A DNA stretch of 64,000 nucleotides from Streptomyces sp. FIT100 (GTDB lineage: Bacteria; Actinomycetota; Actinomycetes; Streptomycetales; Streptomycetaceae), in NCBI RefSeq assembly GCF_024584805.1, contig NZ_CP075715.1, positions 2,096,001 through 2,160,000 of the forward strand, read 5' to 3'. This document shows positions 16,825 through 24,664 of this stretch, piece by piece; positions within the stretch are counted from its first letter, which is position 1, and every line of letters begins with the position of its first letter. A model generated the notes under the pieces. That model was not told the origin of the DNA. It was given only the letters and a program-made list of their open reading frames with translations, and did no database searches. Both the position numbers and the translations under genes were made by a program.

Positions 16825-18186
16825 TTACAGCACCGGCAGGTTCTCCCGCAGTTCGAAGGCGGTGACCTCGGAGCGGTACTTCTCCCACTCCTGCTTCTTG
16901 TTGCGGAGGAAGAAGTCGAAGACGTGCTCGCCGAGCGTCTCGGCGACCAGCTCGCTGCGCTCCATCAGAGTGATCGCCTCGCCCAGGTTCTGCGGGAGGG
17001 GCTCGATGCCCATCGCGCGGCGTTCGGCGTCGGAGAGCGCCCAGACGTCGTCGTCGGCGCCGGCGGGGAGTTCGTAGCCCTCCTCGATGCCCTTGAGGCC
17101 CGCGGCGAGGAGGACCGCGTAGGCGAGGTAGGGGTTGGCGCCGGCGTCGAGGGAGCGGACCTCGATGCGGGCGGAGCCGGTCTTGCCCGGCTTGTACATC
17201 GGGACGCGGATCAGGGCCGAGCGGTTGTTGTGGCCCCAGCAGATGTACGAGGGGGCCTCGCCGCCGGAGCCGGCGGTGCGGGCCGAGCCGCCCCAGATGC
17301 GCTTGTAGGAGTTGACCCACTGGTTGGTGACGGCGGAGATCTCGGCGGCGTGCTGGAGCAGGCCGGCGATGAAGGAACGTCCGACCTTGGAGAGCTGGTA
17401 CTCGGCGCCCGACTCGTAGAAGGCGTTGCGGTCGCCCTCGAAGAGGGAGAGGTGTGTGTGCATTCCGGAGCCCGGGTGCTCGGAGAAGGGCTTCGGCATG
17501 AAGGTGGCCTGGACGCCCTGCTCCAGCGCGACCTGCTTCATGACCAGGCGGAACGTCATGATGTTGTCGGCGGTCGACAGCGCGTCCGCGTAGCGCAGGT
17601 CGATCTCCTGCTGGCCGGGCGCGCCCTCGTGGTGGCTGAACTCGACCGAGATGCCCATCGATTCGAGCATGGTGATGGCCTGGCGGCGGAAGTCCATGCC
17701 GACGTTCTGCGGGGTGTGGTCGAAGTACCCGGAGTTGTCCGCGGGGGTGGGGCGGCTGCCGTCCAGCGGGCGGTCCTTGAGCAGGAAGAACTCGATCTCG
17801 GGGTGGGTGTAGAAGGTGAAGCCCAGGTCCGAGGTCTTGGCGAGGATCCGCTTGAGGACGAAGCGCGGGTCGGCGAAGGACGGGGAGCCGTCGGGCATGA
17901 GGATGTCGCAGAACATCCGGGCGGTGCCGGGGGCCTCGGCGCGCCAGGGCAGGATCTGGAAGGTCCCCGGGTCCGGCTTGGCGATCATGTCGGACTCGTA
18001 GACCCGGGCGAAGCCCTCGATCGCGGACCCGTCGAAGCCGATGCCCTCGTCGAACGCCTGCTCAAGCTCGGCCGGGGCCACCGCGACCGACTTCAGGAAG
18101 CCGAGCACGTCGGTGAACCACAGGCGCACGAAGCGGATGTCGCGCTCCTCGAGCGTGCGGAGCACGAATTCCTGCTGCTTGTCCAT
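16825..18186 (-). CDS. glnA2: Glutamine synthetase-like GlnA2 (gamma-glutamylpolyamine synthetase)
   Basis: 453 residues of the GSI fold. Visible motifs are FDGSAIEGFARVYESDM, the metal/substrate segment THPEIEFFLL, HEGAPGQQEIDLRYADAL, GSGMHTHLSLF and the ATP-side NNRSALIRVP. The sequence matches S. coelicolor GlnA2, reported to gamma-glutamylate polyamines rather than to be the main ammonia-assimilating enzyme. A Tyr aligns with the adenylylation site (GYELP), so control by GlnE cannot be excluded from sequence. Start: the ATG at 18186 lies 7 bases after AAGGA; the in-frame GTG at 18192 is too close to that site. Confidence 0.92.
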   Translation of the reverse strand: MDKQQEFVLRTLEERDIRFVRLWFTDVLGFLKSVAVAPAELEQAFDEGIGFDGSAIEGFARVYESDMIAKPDPGTFQILPWRAEAPGTARMFCDILMPDGSPSFADPRFVLKRILAKTSDLGFTFYTHPEIEFFLLKDRPLDGSRPTPADNSGYFDHTPQNVGMDFRRQAITMLESMGISVEFSHHEGAPGQQEIDLRYADALSTADNIMTFRLVMKQVALEQGVQATFMPKPFSEHPGSGMHTHLSLFEGDRNAFYESGAEYQLSKVGRSFIAGLLQHAAEISAVTNQWVNSYKRIWGGSARTAGSGGEAPSYICWGHNNRSALIRVPMYKPGKTGSARIEVRSLDAGANPYLAYAVLLAAGLKGIEEGYELPAGADDDVWALSDAERRAMGIEPLPQNLGEAITLMERSELVAETLGEHVFDFFLRNKKQEWEKYRSEVTAFELRENLPVL

Positions 18187-18264
18187 AGCCACATCCTTGC
18201 AGTTCAGACGGCCTGTGCACCACCGCCAGGGCGTAGAGGAGGAGCTTCAGTATCACGACCCGGG

Positions 18265-18280
18265 GTTTCGCCCAGATTAC
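18265..18280 (-). promoter_or_regulatory. Weak candidate GlnR half-box upstream of glnA2
   Basis: On the minus strand GTAAT, six bases (CTGGGC), then GAAAC, compared with the GlnR pattern gTnAc-n6-GaAAc (one clear mismatch, T for C). It lies about 80 bp upstream of the glnA2 start. Only one of the usual two boxes is seen. Confidence 0.25.
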
Positions 18281-18328
18281 GCACCCCGTATGACATGCGG
18301 CACGCCTGCGCCACTACCATCTGCGGCC

Positions 18329-18721
18329 ATGGGGGGCCTGCGGCACGACCGCCTCGCGCGCACCGCGCGTCCCACGGCGCTGGCGAGTGCCGTGGCGACG
18401 CTCCTCGCCGCGCTCTTCGTCTGCCTGGGTGGCCAGGCGGAGGCGGACACGGCGGCTCACGCCGGGGACCGGCCGGGGTTCACCGCGGCGCCCGGGGCCG
18501 CTTCCCACACCGCGTACGACTGCCCGTACGACCGGGGCGACTGCGGGCTCTTCCCGCACCTCGGCCCGGCCGTGCTCACCGCGCCGCCGCTGGACGGCCC
18601 CCTGGACAGCGCCGGGCCGGCGCCCGGCCCTGCCGGGGCGCACCACGCCGTCCGGGCGCCCCGTACGGGTGCGCTGCCCCGCGCGCCGGATCTCCACGTC
18701 CTTCAGGTGCTGCGGACCTAG
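18329..18721 (+). CDS. Small exported protein with a Cys pair, unknown function
   Basis: 130 residues from the ATG at 18329. A basic N-terminus and a hydrophobic stretch (LASAVATLLAALFVCLGG followed by QAEA) look like a Sec signal with a cleavage site near residue 40. The mature part has the motif CPYDRGDCGLFPH, a cysteine pair separated by six residues, then a Pro/Ala-rich tail with several His. I do not recognise the family. It lies 77 bp upstream of the DUF3105-DUF305 pair on the same strand and may belong with it. Confidence 0.55.
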   Translation: MGGLRHDRLARTARPTALASAVATLLAALFVCLGGQAEADTAAHAGDRPGFTAAPGAASHTAYDCPYDRGDCGLFPHLGPAVLTAPPLDGPLDSAGPAPGPAGAHHAVRAPRTGALPRAPDLHVLQVLRT

Positions 18722-18798
18722 CAGGACCGTTCCGCCTCCGCAGCCGACACGTCGGCACATCGGCATATCGACACATCACAGAAGAAGGACGACGGAAA

Positions 18799-19455
18799 AT
18801 GGCCGCCAGGACCAGCAAGAGCAGCAGCAGCAACGACCGCCGGGCCCGTATAGAGCAGATGCGCCGCGCCGACCAGGCCCGTGAGCGCCGCAACCGCATC
18901 ATCACGATCTCGGTCAGCGCCGTCGTGGTCGCGGGCCTCGTCGGTTTCGGTACGTACGTGCTGAACAAGGAGTCCGAGAAGAAGGAGCAGGTGGAGGCCG
19001 CCGCCAAGGCTCCCGTCAAGGACGAGAAGTCGTGGGACGCGAAGAAGCTCGGCCGCAACCACGTGACGACGGCCGTGACGTACCCGATGAAGCCTCCGGT
19101 CGGCGGTGACCACCACCAGGCGTGGATGAACTGCGACGGCGACGTCTACGACAAGGCGATCCCCGATGTGAACGCGGTGCACTCGCTGGAGCACGGCGCG
19201 GTGTGGGTGACCTACAGCGACAAGGCCCCGGCCGCCGACCTGCAGAAGCTCAAGGACAAGGTCGGCAAGACGCCGTACTCGCTGATGAGCCCGGTGAAGG
19301 ACCAGGCCGGTGCGATCATGCTGAGCGCCTGGGGCAAGCAGGTCACGGTGGACGGTGCGGACGACCCGAGGGTCGACCAGTTCTTCACGAAGTACGTCCA
19401 GGGCCCGCAGACGCCCGAGCCGGGTGCGGCGTGCACGGGCGGGCTGAGCGGGTGA
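18799..19455 (+). CDS. DUF3105 membrane-anchored protein
   Basis: 218 residues. A highly charged, Ser-rich cytoplasmic N-terminus (about 35 residues) is followed by one membrane helix (IITISVSAVVVAGLVGFGTYV) and an extracytoplasmic DUF3105 domain with YPMKPPVGGDHHQAWMNCDG, VNAVHSLEHGAVWVTY and a C-terminal Cys. The conserved His and Cys residues suggest metal or redox chemistry, but no biochemical function is established that I know of. Start at 18799 after GGACGACGGAAA. Its stop overlaps the GTG of the DUF305 gene, so the two are probably made together. Confidence 0.88.
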   Translation: MAARTSKSSSSNDRRARIEQMRRADQARERRNRIITISVSAVVVAGLVGFGTYVLNKESEKKEQVEAAAKAPVKDEKSWDAKKLGRNHVTTAVTYPMKPPVGGDHHQAWMNCDGDVYDKAIPDVNAVHSLEHGAVWVTYSDKAPAADLQKLKDKVGKTPYSLMSPVKDQAGAIMLSAWGKQVTVDGADDPRVDQFFTKYVQGPQTPEPGAACTGGLSG

Positions 19456-20201
19456 CGCCGAGGCTGACCCGTACGCACGTGGCCGCGCTCGTGGCCGTCG
19501 TGGCGGCGCTGCTGTTCGCGGGCGCGGCCACGGTCGCGTCCGCGGGCGGCGACGGCGCCGGGGCGGCGACGGCGGGCCCGGTGGCGGACTCCGCGGAGGC
19601 GGGCTTCGCCCGCGACATGGCGGTCCATCACCAGCAGGCGGTGGAGATGTCCTTCATCGTGCGCGACCGCACGCAGGACGAGGAGGTGCGCAGGCTCGCG
19701 TACGACATCGCCAACACCCAGGCCAACCAGCGGGGCATGCTGCTGGGGTGGCTGGACCTGTGGGGGCTGCCGAAGGTCGTGTCCGGGGTCGAGCCGATGG
19801 CCTGGATGGCATCGTCGGCGCCGGACCACAGCGCACACAGCGGGCACGGCGAGCACGGTGCTCACGGCGGCGGTGACGCGCAGGCGAGCGCGGAAGGCGC
19901 TGGCGGCGCCGGCGGCGCTGACGGCGCTGACGGCGCTGACGGCTCGCTCATGCCGGGTATGGCGACCAAGGCCGAGCTCGACCAGCTCTCGAAGGCGAGC
20001 GGCAGGCAGGCCGAGGTGCTCTACCTCCAGCTGATGACCGACCACCACAAGGGCGGTGTCGCGATGGCCCAGGGCTGCGCCGACCTCTGCACGGTGCGGC
20101 CGGAGCGGAACCTCGCCCAGGGCATGGTCGACGCCCAGCAGTCCGAGCTCCTGCTCATGGCGGACCTGCTGAAGAAGCGGGGCGCGGCCCCCCGCGGGTG
20201 A
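19452..20201 (+). CDS. DUF305 exported protein with His-rich linker
   Basis: 249 residues from a GTG that overlaps the upstream stop (GTGA). A signal or anchor helix (VAALVAVVAALLFAGAATVA) precedes a four-helix DUF305 domain with AVHHQQAVEMSFIVRDRT and the second repeat LMTDHHKGGVAMAQGCADLC. The paired HH/M motifs occur in DUF305 proteins often linked to copper handling. Between the two parts is a His/Gly/Asp-rich insertion (HSAHSGHGEHGAHGGG, then GGAD-type repeats) that could bind metal. Metal binding is an inference. Confidence 0.88.
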   Translation: MTPRLTRTHVAALVAVVAALLFAGAATVASAGGDGAGAATAGPVADSAEAGFARDMAVHHQQAVEMSFIVRDRTQDEEVRRLAYDIANTQANQRGMLLGWLDLWGLPKVVSGVEPMAWMASSAPDHSAHSGHGEHGAHGGGDAQASAEGAGGAGGADGADGADGSLMPGMATKAELDQLSKASGRQAEVLYLQLMTDHHKGGVAMAQGCADLCTVRPERNLAQGMVDAQQSELLLMADLLKKRGAAPRG

Positions 20202-20363
20202 CCAGGTCGCGGCCGGCCGGGACGCCGCTGACCGAGGACGCGACCGGCCGGGCCGGTCCCGCACACGCGGGGCCGGCCCTCCCGTCGGGCGCCTCGACGA
20301 TACCGGCGGTAATGTCGAAAACGGCCTTCTCCGCGTCCGCCGCAGTCAGGAGGTACGGACCCG

Positions 20364-20783
20364 ATGACCACCGCCAAGGACATCATGCATCCCGGGGCCC
20401 AGTGGATCCCCGCGCACGAAACCCTCGACCGCGCCGCGCAGCTGATGCGCGAACTGAACGTGGGCGCCCTGCCCATCGCGGACACGAACGACCGGCTCTG
20501 CGGCATTCTCACGGACCGCGACATCGTCGTCGGGTGTGTGGCCATGGGCCACGACCCGTCGCGGGTGACGGCCGGCGACATGGCCCAGGGCACCCCGCGC
20601 TGGGTCGACGCGGGCGCGGACGTGGACGAGGTGCTGCACGAGATGCAGGACCACCAGATCCGCCGGCTGCCCGTGATCGAGAACAAGCGGCTGGTCGGAA
20701 TGATCAGCGAAGCCGATCTCGCCCGCCATCTGTCGGAGGACCAGATCGCGTCGTGGGTCGAGCAGGTGTACGCGCGGGGTTGA
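20364..20783 (+). CDS. Two-CBS-domain protein
   Basis: 139 residues made of a tandem CBS pair. The first has TLDRAAQLMRELNVGALPI and LCGILTDRDIVV; the second has EVLHEMQDHQIRRLPVIENK and LVGMISEADLAR. CBS pairs bind adenosine nucleotides and act as energy or redox sensors; as a stand-alone module its partner is unknown. AGGAGG lies 10 bases before the ATG. The last 80 bp overlap the 3' end of the convergent hydrolase gene. Confidence 0.9.
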   Translation: MTTAKDIMHPGAQWIPAHETLDRAAQLMRELNVGALPIADTNDRLCGILTDRDIVVGCVAMGHDPSRVTAGDMAQGTPRWVDAGADVDEVLHEMQDHQIRRLPVIENKRLVGMISEADLARHLSEDQIASWVEQVYARG

Positions 20784-21639
20784 CCCGCTCCTCCCCCGGC
20801 ACCAGGACCGCCCGGGCCACCGCGTCCGGGCGGTCGAGCATCATCAGGTGGCCCGACGGCACGACGGCCTCGAAGCGGGCGCCGTCGCCGAGCCGGCGGG
20901 CCAGCGCGCGCTGCCGCTCCAGCCAGTCGTCGTGTGACCGCCGTCCGCCGTGCCCGCCGGAGGCGGCGAGCACGGTCACCGCAAGCCCGTCCGGGAGCGG
21001 GAACCGCTCGCGCAGGGCGAGGAGTTCGGCGGCGACCGCCCGGTAGTGGGCGTTCTCCAGCAGGGCGCCCCGGAGCACGCGCGAGGTGCCGTAGCAGCGG
21101 CGTACGAGTGCGGCGGGAGCCGGGTCGCCGCCGCCCGTACGGGAGAGCCGGACCGCGGCGCGCCGGGTGAGCGGGCCGAGCGCGGCGGGCACGCCGGCCG
21201 TGGAGAGGACCGTGCCGAGGGCGTGCGTGAGGGCCGTGCGGAGCGCGGGGGCCGCGGGTACGCGGGCGTGCTCCTCGACGCTGGAGTCGACGAGGACGAG
21301 GCCGGCGGCACGGGCGGGGTGGAGGCGGGCGAAGGCTTCGGCGTGGAATCCGGCGATGGAGTGGCCGACGACGGTGGCGGGCCCGGTCAGCCCGAGCGCG
21401 TCGAGCAGGGCGGCGATGCGCTGGGCCTCGCCGGTCGCGGAGGGCGCCACGGCCGCCGGCCCGCTCAGCCCGTGGCCCGGCCGGTCGAAGCGCACGACGG
21501 TGCGGTGCGGCGCCAGCAGCGGTACGACGGGGTCCCAGTCGAACCAGCTCATGGCGAGGCCCGCGCTGAGGACGCAGACCGGGCCGCTGCCGTCGACGAC
21601 GACGTGGTGCGCCACTCCCCGGACCCGTACGAAGCTCAC
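20704..21639 (-). CDS. Alpha/beta-fold hydrolase
   Basis: 311 residues. The lid/strand order fits an alpha/beta hydrolase: VVRFDRPGHGLSGPA, the nucleophile elbow VVGHSIAGFHAEAFAR (GHSIAG serine), an acidic residue in VLVDSS, and a late histidine in VVPSGHLMMLDRPDAVARAV. The substrate is unknown. Start: GTG at 21639 after GGAGGGAGAGGGATC, overlapping the stop of the upstream membrane protein (GTGA). The C-terminal 30 residues are low-complexity and overlap the CBS gene on the other strand. Confidence 0.85.
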   Translation of the reverse strand: MSFVRVRGVAHHVVVDGSGPVCVLSAGLAMSWFDWDPVVPLLAPHRTVVRFDRPGHGLSGPAAVAPSATGEAQRIAALLDALGLTGPATVVGHSIAGFHAEAFARLHPARAAGLVLVDSSVEEHARVPAAPALRTALTHALGTVLSTAGVPAALGPLTRRAAVRLSRTGGGDPAPAALVRRCYGTSRVLRGALLENAHYRAVAAELLALRERFPLPDGLAVTVLAASGGHGGRRSHDDWLERQRALARRLGDGARFEAVVPSGHLMMLDRPDAVARAVLVPGEERVNPARTPARPTTRSGPPTDGGRDRLR

Positions 21640-22334
21640 GATCCCTCTCCCTCCCGCGCCACGGATCCCTCCCGCGCCACGGACAGCGCGAGTACCGCCA
21701 ACCACACTGCCACCAGCAGTACCTGGGTTCGCTGTGCGGCTCCGAGCGCCCAGGCGCCGTGGCCCGCCTCGGAGGCCCCGACGGCGGCCAGCGTCCAGCC
21801 GGTGGCGGCGAGCGCGAGGACGGCGACGGCGGCTCCGGTACGGGCCAGGGGCGGCCACCGGCCGTAGCGGCGGGCGGCGACGGTGAGCGCGACGACGCCC
21901 GTGAGCGCACCGGCCATGGCGAGAGAGGAACTGACGGCGTGTGCGGTGTGGGTCGCCGGCACGAGTCCCGCGGTCTCGCGGGCGGCGCACTCCGGGTCCG
22001 CGGTCGGCGCGCAGCTCAGGGGCAGCCGGGAGTCGGCGGCGGTCGCGGCGCCGAAGAGCAGCAGAGCGGCCCAGCCGACGACGGTCCAGGGGCGCCGCGG
22101 CGGTCGCAGCAGGGCGAGTCCGGCTCCGGCGAGCACGAGCAGCCCGGCGGCGAGGTCGGTGGCGCGGAAGAAGCCGCCCAGCGGCTGGTCGGCGGCGGCG
22201 AGTTCGCTGACGTACGCGCGGACGGGATCGAGTCCGGTGTCGAGGACGAGTTCGAGCACCCAGGCGGTGTACGCGACGGCGCCCAGCGCGATCAGCAGGG
22301 CGATGGTGCTGGACTTTCCGGGCGATTCGGACAT
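21636..22334 (-). CDS. DUF998 integral membrane protein
   Basis: 232 residues with six to seven predicted membrane helices, the arrangement of DUF998 proteins; YVSELAAADQPLGGFFRATD is typical of the family. Cysteines occur in the extracytoplasmic loop (LPLSCAPTADPECAARE). The start is the ATG at 22334 (SESPGKSSTIALL); the open frame to 22430 reads poorly. A tandem 18-bp repeat near the 3' end encodes VAREG twice. It is translationally coupled to the hydrolase downstream. Function unknown. Confidence 0.8.
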   Translation of the reverse strand: MSESPGKSSTIALLIALGAVAYTAWVLELVLDTGLDPVRAYVSELAAADQPLGGFFRATDLAAGLLVLAGAGLALLRPPRRPWTVVGWAALLLFGAATAADSRLPLSCAPTADPECAARETAGLVPATHTAHAVSSSLAMAGALTGVVALTVAARRYGRWPPLARTGAAVAVLALAATGWTLAAVGASEAGHGAWALGAAQRTQVLLVAVWLAVLALSVAREGSVAREGEGS

Positions 22335-22399
22335 GATGGCCCATGCTAGGTCCGCCTGCGGCCGCAGACCGCGGGCGCCGCACCGAGCCCTCGTCGACA

Positions 22400-22431
22400 C
22401 GTGCCGATATGAGAGGAAACGTGTCGGCACG
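22400..22431. promoter_or_regulatory. Inverted repeat upstream of the copper-box promoter
   Basis: CGTGCCGA, 16 bases, then TCGGCACG: perfect 8-bp arms between the divergent DUF998 gene and the CsoR-like box. It could be an operator or a hairpin. A related CACGTCGGCACATCGG-type sequence lies upstream of the DUF3105 gene near 18750. Confidence 0.4.
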
Positions 22432-22450
22432 AGCGCTTACCCGGCACCTA

Positions 22451-22465
22451 TACCCGGTGGGGGTA
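22451..22465. promoter_or_regulatory. CsoR-like copper operator
   Basis: TACCC-GGTGG-GGGTA inside TATACCCGGTGGGGGTAGG, the pseudo-palindromic C/G-tract pattern recognised by actinobacterial CsoR copper sensors. It lies about 300 bp upstream of the multicopper oxidase start and just before a short ORF. Assignment to CsoR is by motif and by the copper-related gene downstream. Confidence 0.5.
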
Positions 22466-22476
22466 GGGTGCCCGGT

Positions 22477-22560
22477 ATGACGACCGACCCGAGGGCCCCG
22501 TACGGGCGGCTACTGCCGTTCAGGGCCCTGCTGTTCGGGATATCCGCGCGGCCGCTCTGA
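22477..22560 (+). CDS. Possible 27-residue leader or small protein
   Basis: An ATG 11 bases after the CsoR-like box opens a 27-codon frame, TTDPRAPYGRLLPFRALLFG then ISARPL, ending in TGA. There is no strong ribosome binding site, although a leaderless transcript is possible. It has a basic/hydrophobic character. It could be a copper-induced small peptide or simply untranslated leader of the multicopper oxidase mRNA. The rest of 22335-22762 contains only the two palindromic sites. Confidence 0.25.
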   Translation: MTTDPRAPYGRLLPFRALLFGISARPL

Positions 22561-22762
22561 GCGGCGGCCCGGGCACCGGTGGGGAGCGAGGAAGCACCCG
22601 CCACCGTCCGTACGGCCGATTCCGCCACCCCGCCGGACCGTGCTCGCCACCTCGTCGGTGCCGCGCCAGGAGGAGCGCGTCCGGCCGTCCCGTCCTGCCC
22701 GGACTGCGGTGGCGGACGCACGCCTTCACATGCCTTCACCCCACAGCGAGGTGCACACAGTC

Positions 22763-24490
22763 ATGCGCATGGACCACACCAGTCAGACCTCCCCCACGCG
22801 TCGCGCCGTACTCGGCGCCGGGATCGCCGCCGCCGGCTCCGGGCTGCTCAGCGCCTGTTCGAGCGGCGGATCGCGCCGCCAGGGCAGCCCCGGTGCGCCC
22901 GCGGCGGACGACCCGGGCGGCTTCGTCGTGCCGGGCGGCAAGGAGGTCGACGAGGCGCATCCGGAGCCCGTGGGACCGCTCCGCAAGCACACGTTCACCG
23001 CCACCGCGGGCCCGGTCGAGCTGGGCGCCGGACGCACCTTCAGATCCTGGACGTACGAGGGCCTTCTGCCGGGCAAGGAGGTCCGGATCACCGCGGGTGA
23101 CACCCTCTCGCTCACCCTCGCCAACCATCTGCCGGTGGAGACCACCGTGCACTGGCACGGCATCGCCCTGCGCAACGACATGGACGGGGTGCCGGGCGTG
23201 ACGCAGCCGCCGGTCAAGCCGGGCGAAACGTTCGACTACCGGTTCGCCGTGCCGCACGCGGGCACGTACTGGTTCCACCCGCACATGGGCGTGCAGCTCG
23301 ACCGCGGGATGTACGCGCCGCTGATCGTGGACGACCCGCGCGAGCCGCTCGAGTACGACCACGAGTGGATCGTCATGCTGGACGACTGGATCGACGGGGT
23401 CGGCGGCTCGACCCCGGACGACGTCCTCGCCCAGCTCCGCAACGGCAAGCCCGCCATGGGCCACGGCGGGGACCACGACGAGCACGGGGACGCGGACGGC
23501 GACGAGCGCAGGGGCGCCAGGCCCGACGGGCCGCTGGAGGCCGGCGGCGGAGGGGTGGCGGAGGTACCCGTTCCGGGCGGGCACGCCGACGGGAAGGGCG
23601 CCGGGACGGCCGCCTCACCGTCGCCGTACCGCGGAAAAGGGCCGAAGCGGCTGATGTCGGGCGCCACCAGCAAGCTGCTGGGCGGCCACGCGGGCGACGT
23701 CGCCTACCCGTACTACCTGATCAACGGGCGCACGGCGGACGACCCCACGCAGTTCAAGGCCAAGCCCGGAGACCGGATCCGGCTGCGCATCATCAACGCG
23801 GGCGGCGAGTCGGCGTTCCGGGTGGCGCTCGGTGACCACAAGCTCACTGTCACCCACAGCGACGGCTTCCCCGTCCGGCCGTACAAGACCGACGCGCTCG
23901 TCATCGGCATGGCCGAGCGGTACGACGTGCTGTTCACCGCCAAGTCCGGGGTCTTCCCACTCGTCGCGCTGGCCGAGGGCAAGAAGGGGCGGGCGATGGC
24001 GGTGCTGCGCACGGGCAGCGGGGCCGTGCCGCGGCCGACCGCGCACCCCGGGGAGCTGGACCGCGAGGTGCTGGTTTCCGCACGTGGGCTACGACCGGAC
24101 GATTCGGTGGCGATGGACCGCCGCAGATACGACCGACTGATCAAGATCACGTTTACCGGCGGCATGAAGGACTACGACTGGGGCATCGACCACCGGCCCT
24201 ACGACCCGGACGTGCGTCACATGGTCGAACACGGTGAGCGGGTGCGGCTGGTGGTCATCAACGCCACGGACATGTGGCACCCGGTGCATCTGCACGGCCA
24301 CACCTACTCCCTGGCGGGCATCGACGCGCACGGCGCCCGCAAGGACACATCGATCCTGCTGCCGCACCACAAGCTGGTGGCGGACTTCGACGCGGACAAC
24401 CCGGGTCTGTGGATGCTGCACTGCCACAACATCTACCACTCGGAGTCCGGGATGATGACGACCCTCGCGTACCGCCGGCACCGGGACTAG
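22763..24490 (+). CDS. Tat-exported multicopper oxidase lipoprotein
   Basis: 575 residues from the ATG at 22763. A Tat signal (TRRAVLGAGIAAAGSG) ends in lipobox LLSAC with Cys32. All four copper motifs are present: TVHWHG, TYWFHPHMG, HPVHLHGHTY and the type-1 site HCHNIYHSESGMM. It is laccase/CopA-like and probably oxidises Cu(I) or organic substrates at the outer face of the membrane. A His/Asp/Glu-rich insertion (HGGDHDEHGDADGDE) near residue 240 may bind copper. The longer open frame to 22640 would hide the Tat signal. The TAG stop lies in the CTAG end of the following inverted-repeat element. Confidence 0.92.
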   Translation: MRMDHTSQTSPTRRAVLGAGIAAAGSGLLSACSSGGSRRQGSPGAPAADDPGGFVVPGGKEVDEAHPEPVGPLRKHTFTATAGPVELGAGRTFRSWTYEGLLPGKEVRITAGDTLSLTLANHLPVETTVHWHGIALRNDMDGVPGVTQPPVKPGETFDYRFAVPHAGTYWFHPHMGVQLDRGMYAPLIVDDPREPLEYDHEWIVMLDDWIDGVGGSTPDDVLAQLRNGKPAMGHGGDHDEHGDADGDERRGARPDGPLEAGGGGVAEVPVPGGHADGKGAGTAASPSPYRGKGPKRLMSGATSKLLGGHAGDVAYPYYLINGRTADDPTQFKAKPGDRIRLRIINAGGESAFRVALGDHKLTVTHSDGFPVRPYKTDALVIGMAERYDVLFTAKSGVFPLVALAEGKKGRAMAVLRTGSGAVPRPTAHPGELDREVLVSARGLRPDDSVAMDRRRYDRLIKITFTGGMKDYDWGIDHRPYDPDVRHMVEHGERVRLVVINATDMWHPVHLHGHTYSLAGIDAHGARKDTSILLPHHKLVADFDADNPGLWMLHCHNIYHSESGMMTTLAYRRHRD

Positions 24491-24664
24491 GGCGTGTTGC
24501 GAAAGTAGCGTCGTCCGCCCGTAGGGCGGGCGCGGCGGCGTCTGGTGCGTGCGATCGCAAGGCGGAGGAAGGAGAGCGCAGCGGGCTGCGCCGACGACCG
24601 ACAACGCCGCGAGCGTGCGTGCCAGACGCCGCCGCGCAGACGGGACTTTCGCAACACGCCCTAG
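24487..24664. mobile_element. MITE-like element, copy B (perfect 20-bp terminal inverted repeats)
   Basis: CTAGGGCGTGTTGCGAAAGT at 24487-24506 is exactly complementary to ACTTTCGCAACACGCCCTAG at 24645-24664. Inside, GCGCGGCGGCGTCTGG pairs with CCAGACGCCGCCGCGC, so nearly the whole 178 bp is an imperfect palindrome. Either CTAG belongs to the ends, or it is a 4-bp target duplication around a 170-bp element with 16-bp arms. No protein is encoded. A diverged relative lies at 6975-7230. It may also act as a terminator between the multicopper oxidase and nadE. Confidence 0.8.

Noticed and set aside
22640..22762. Longer start for the multicopper oxidase
   Set aside because: It would place 41 extra residues before the Tat signal and lacks a ribosome binding site; 22763 fits better.
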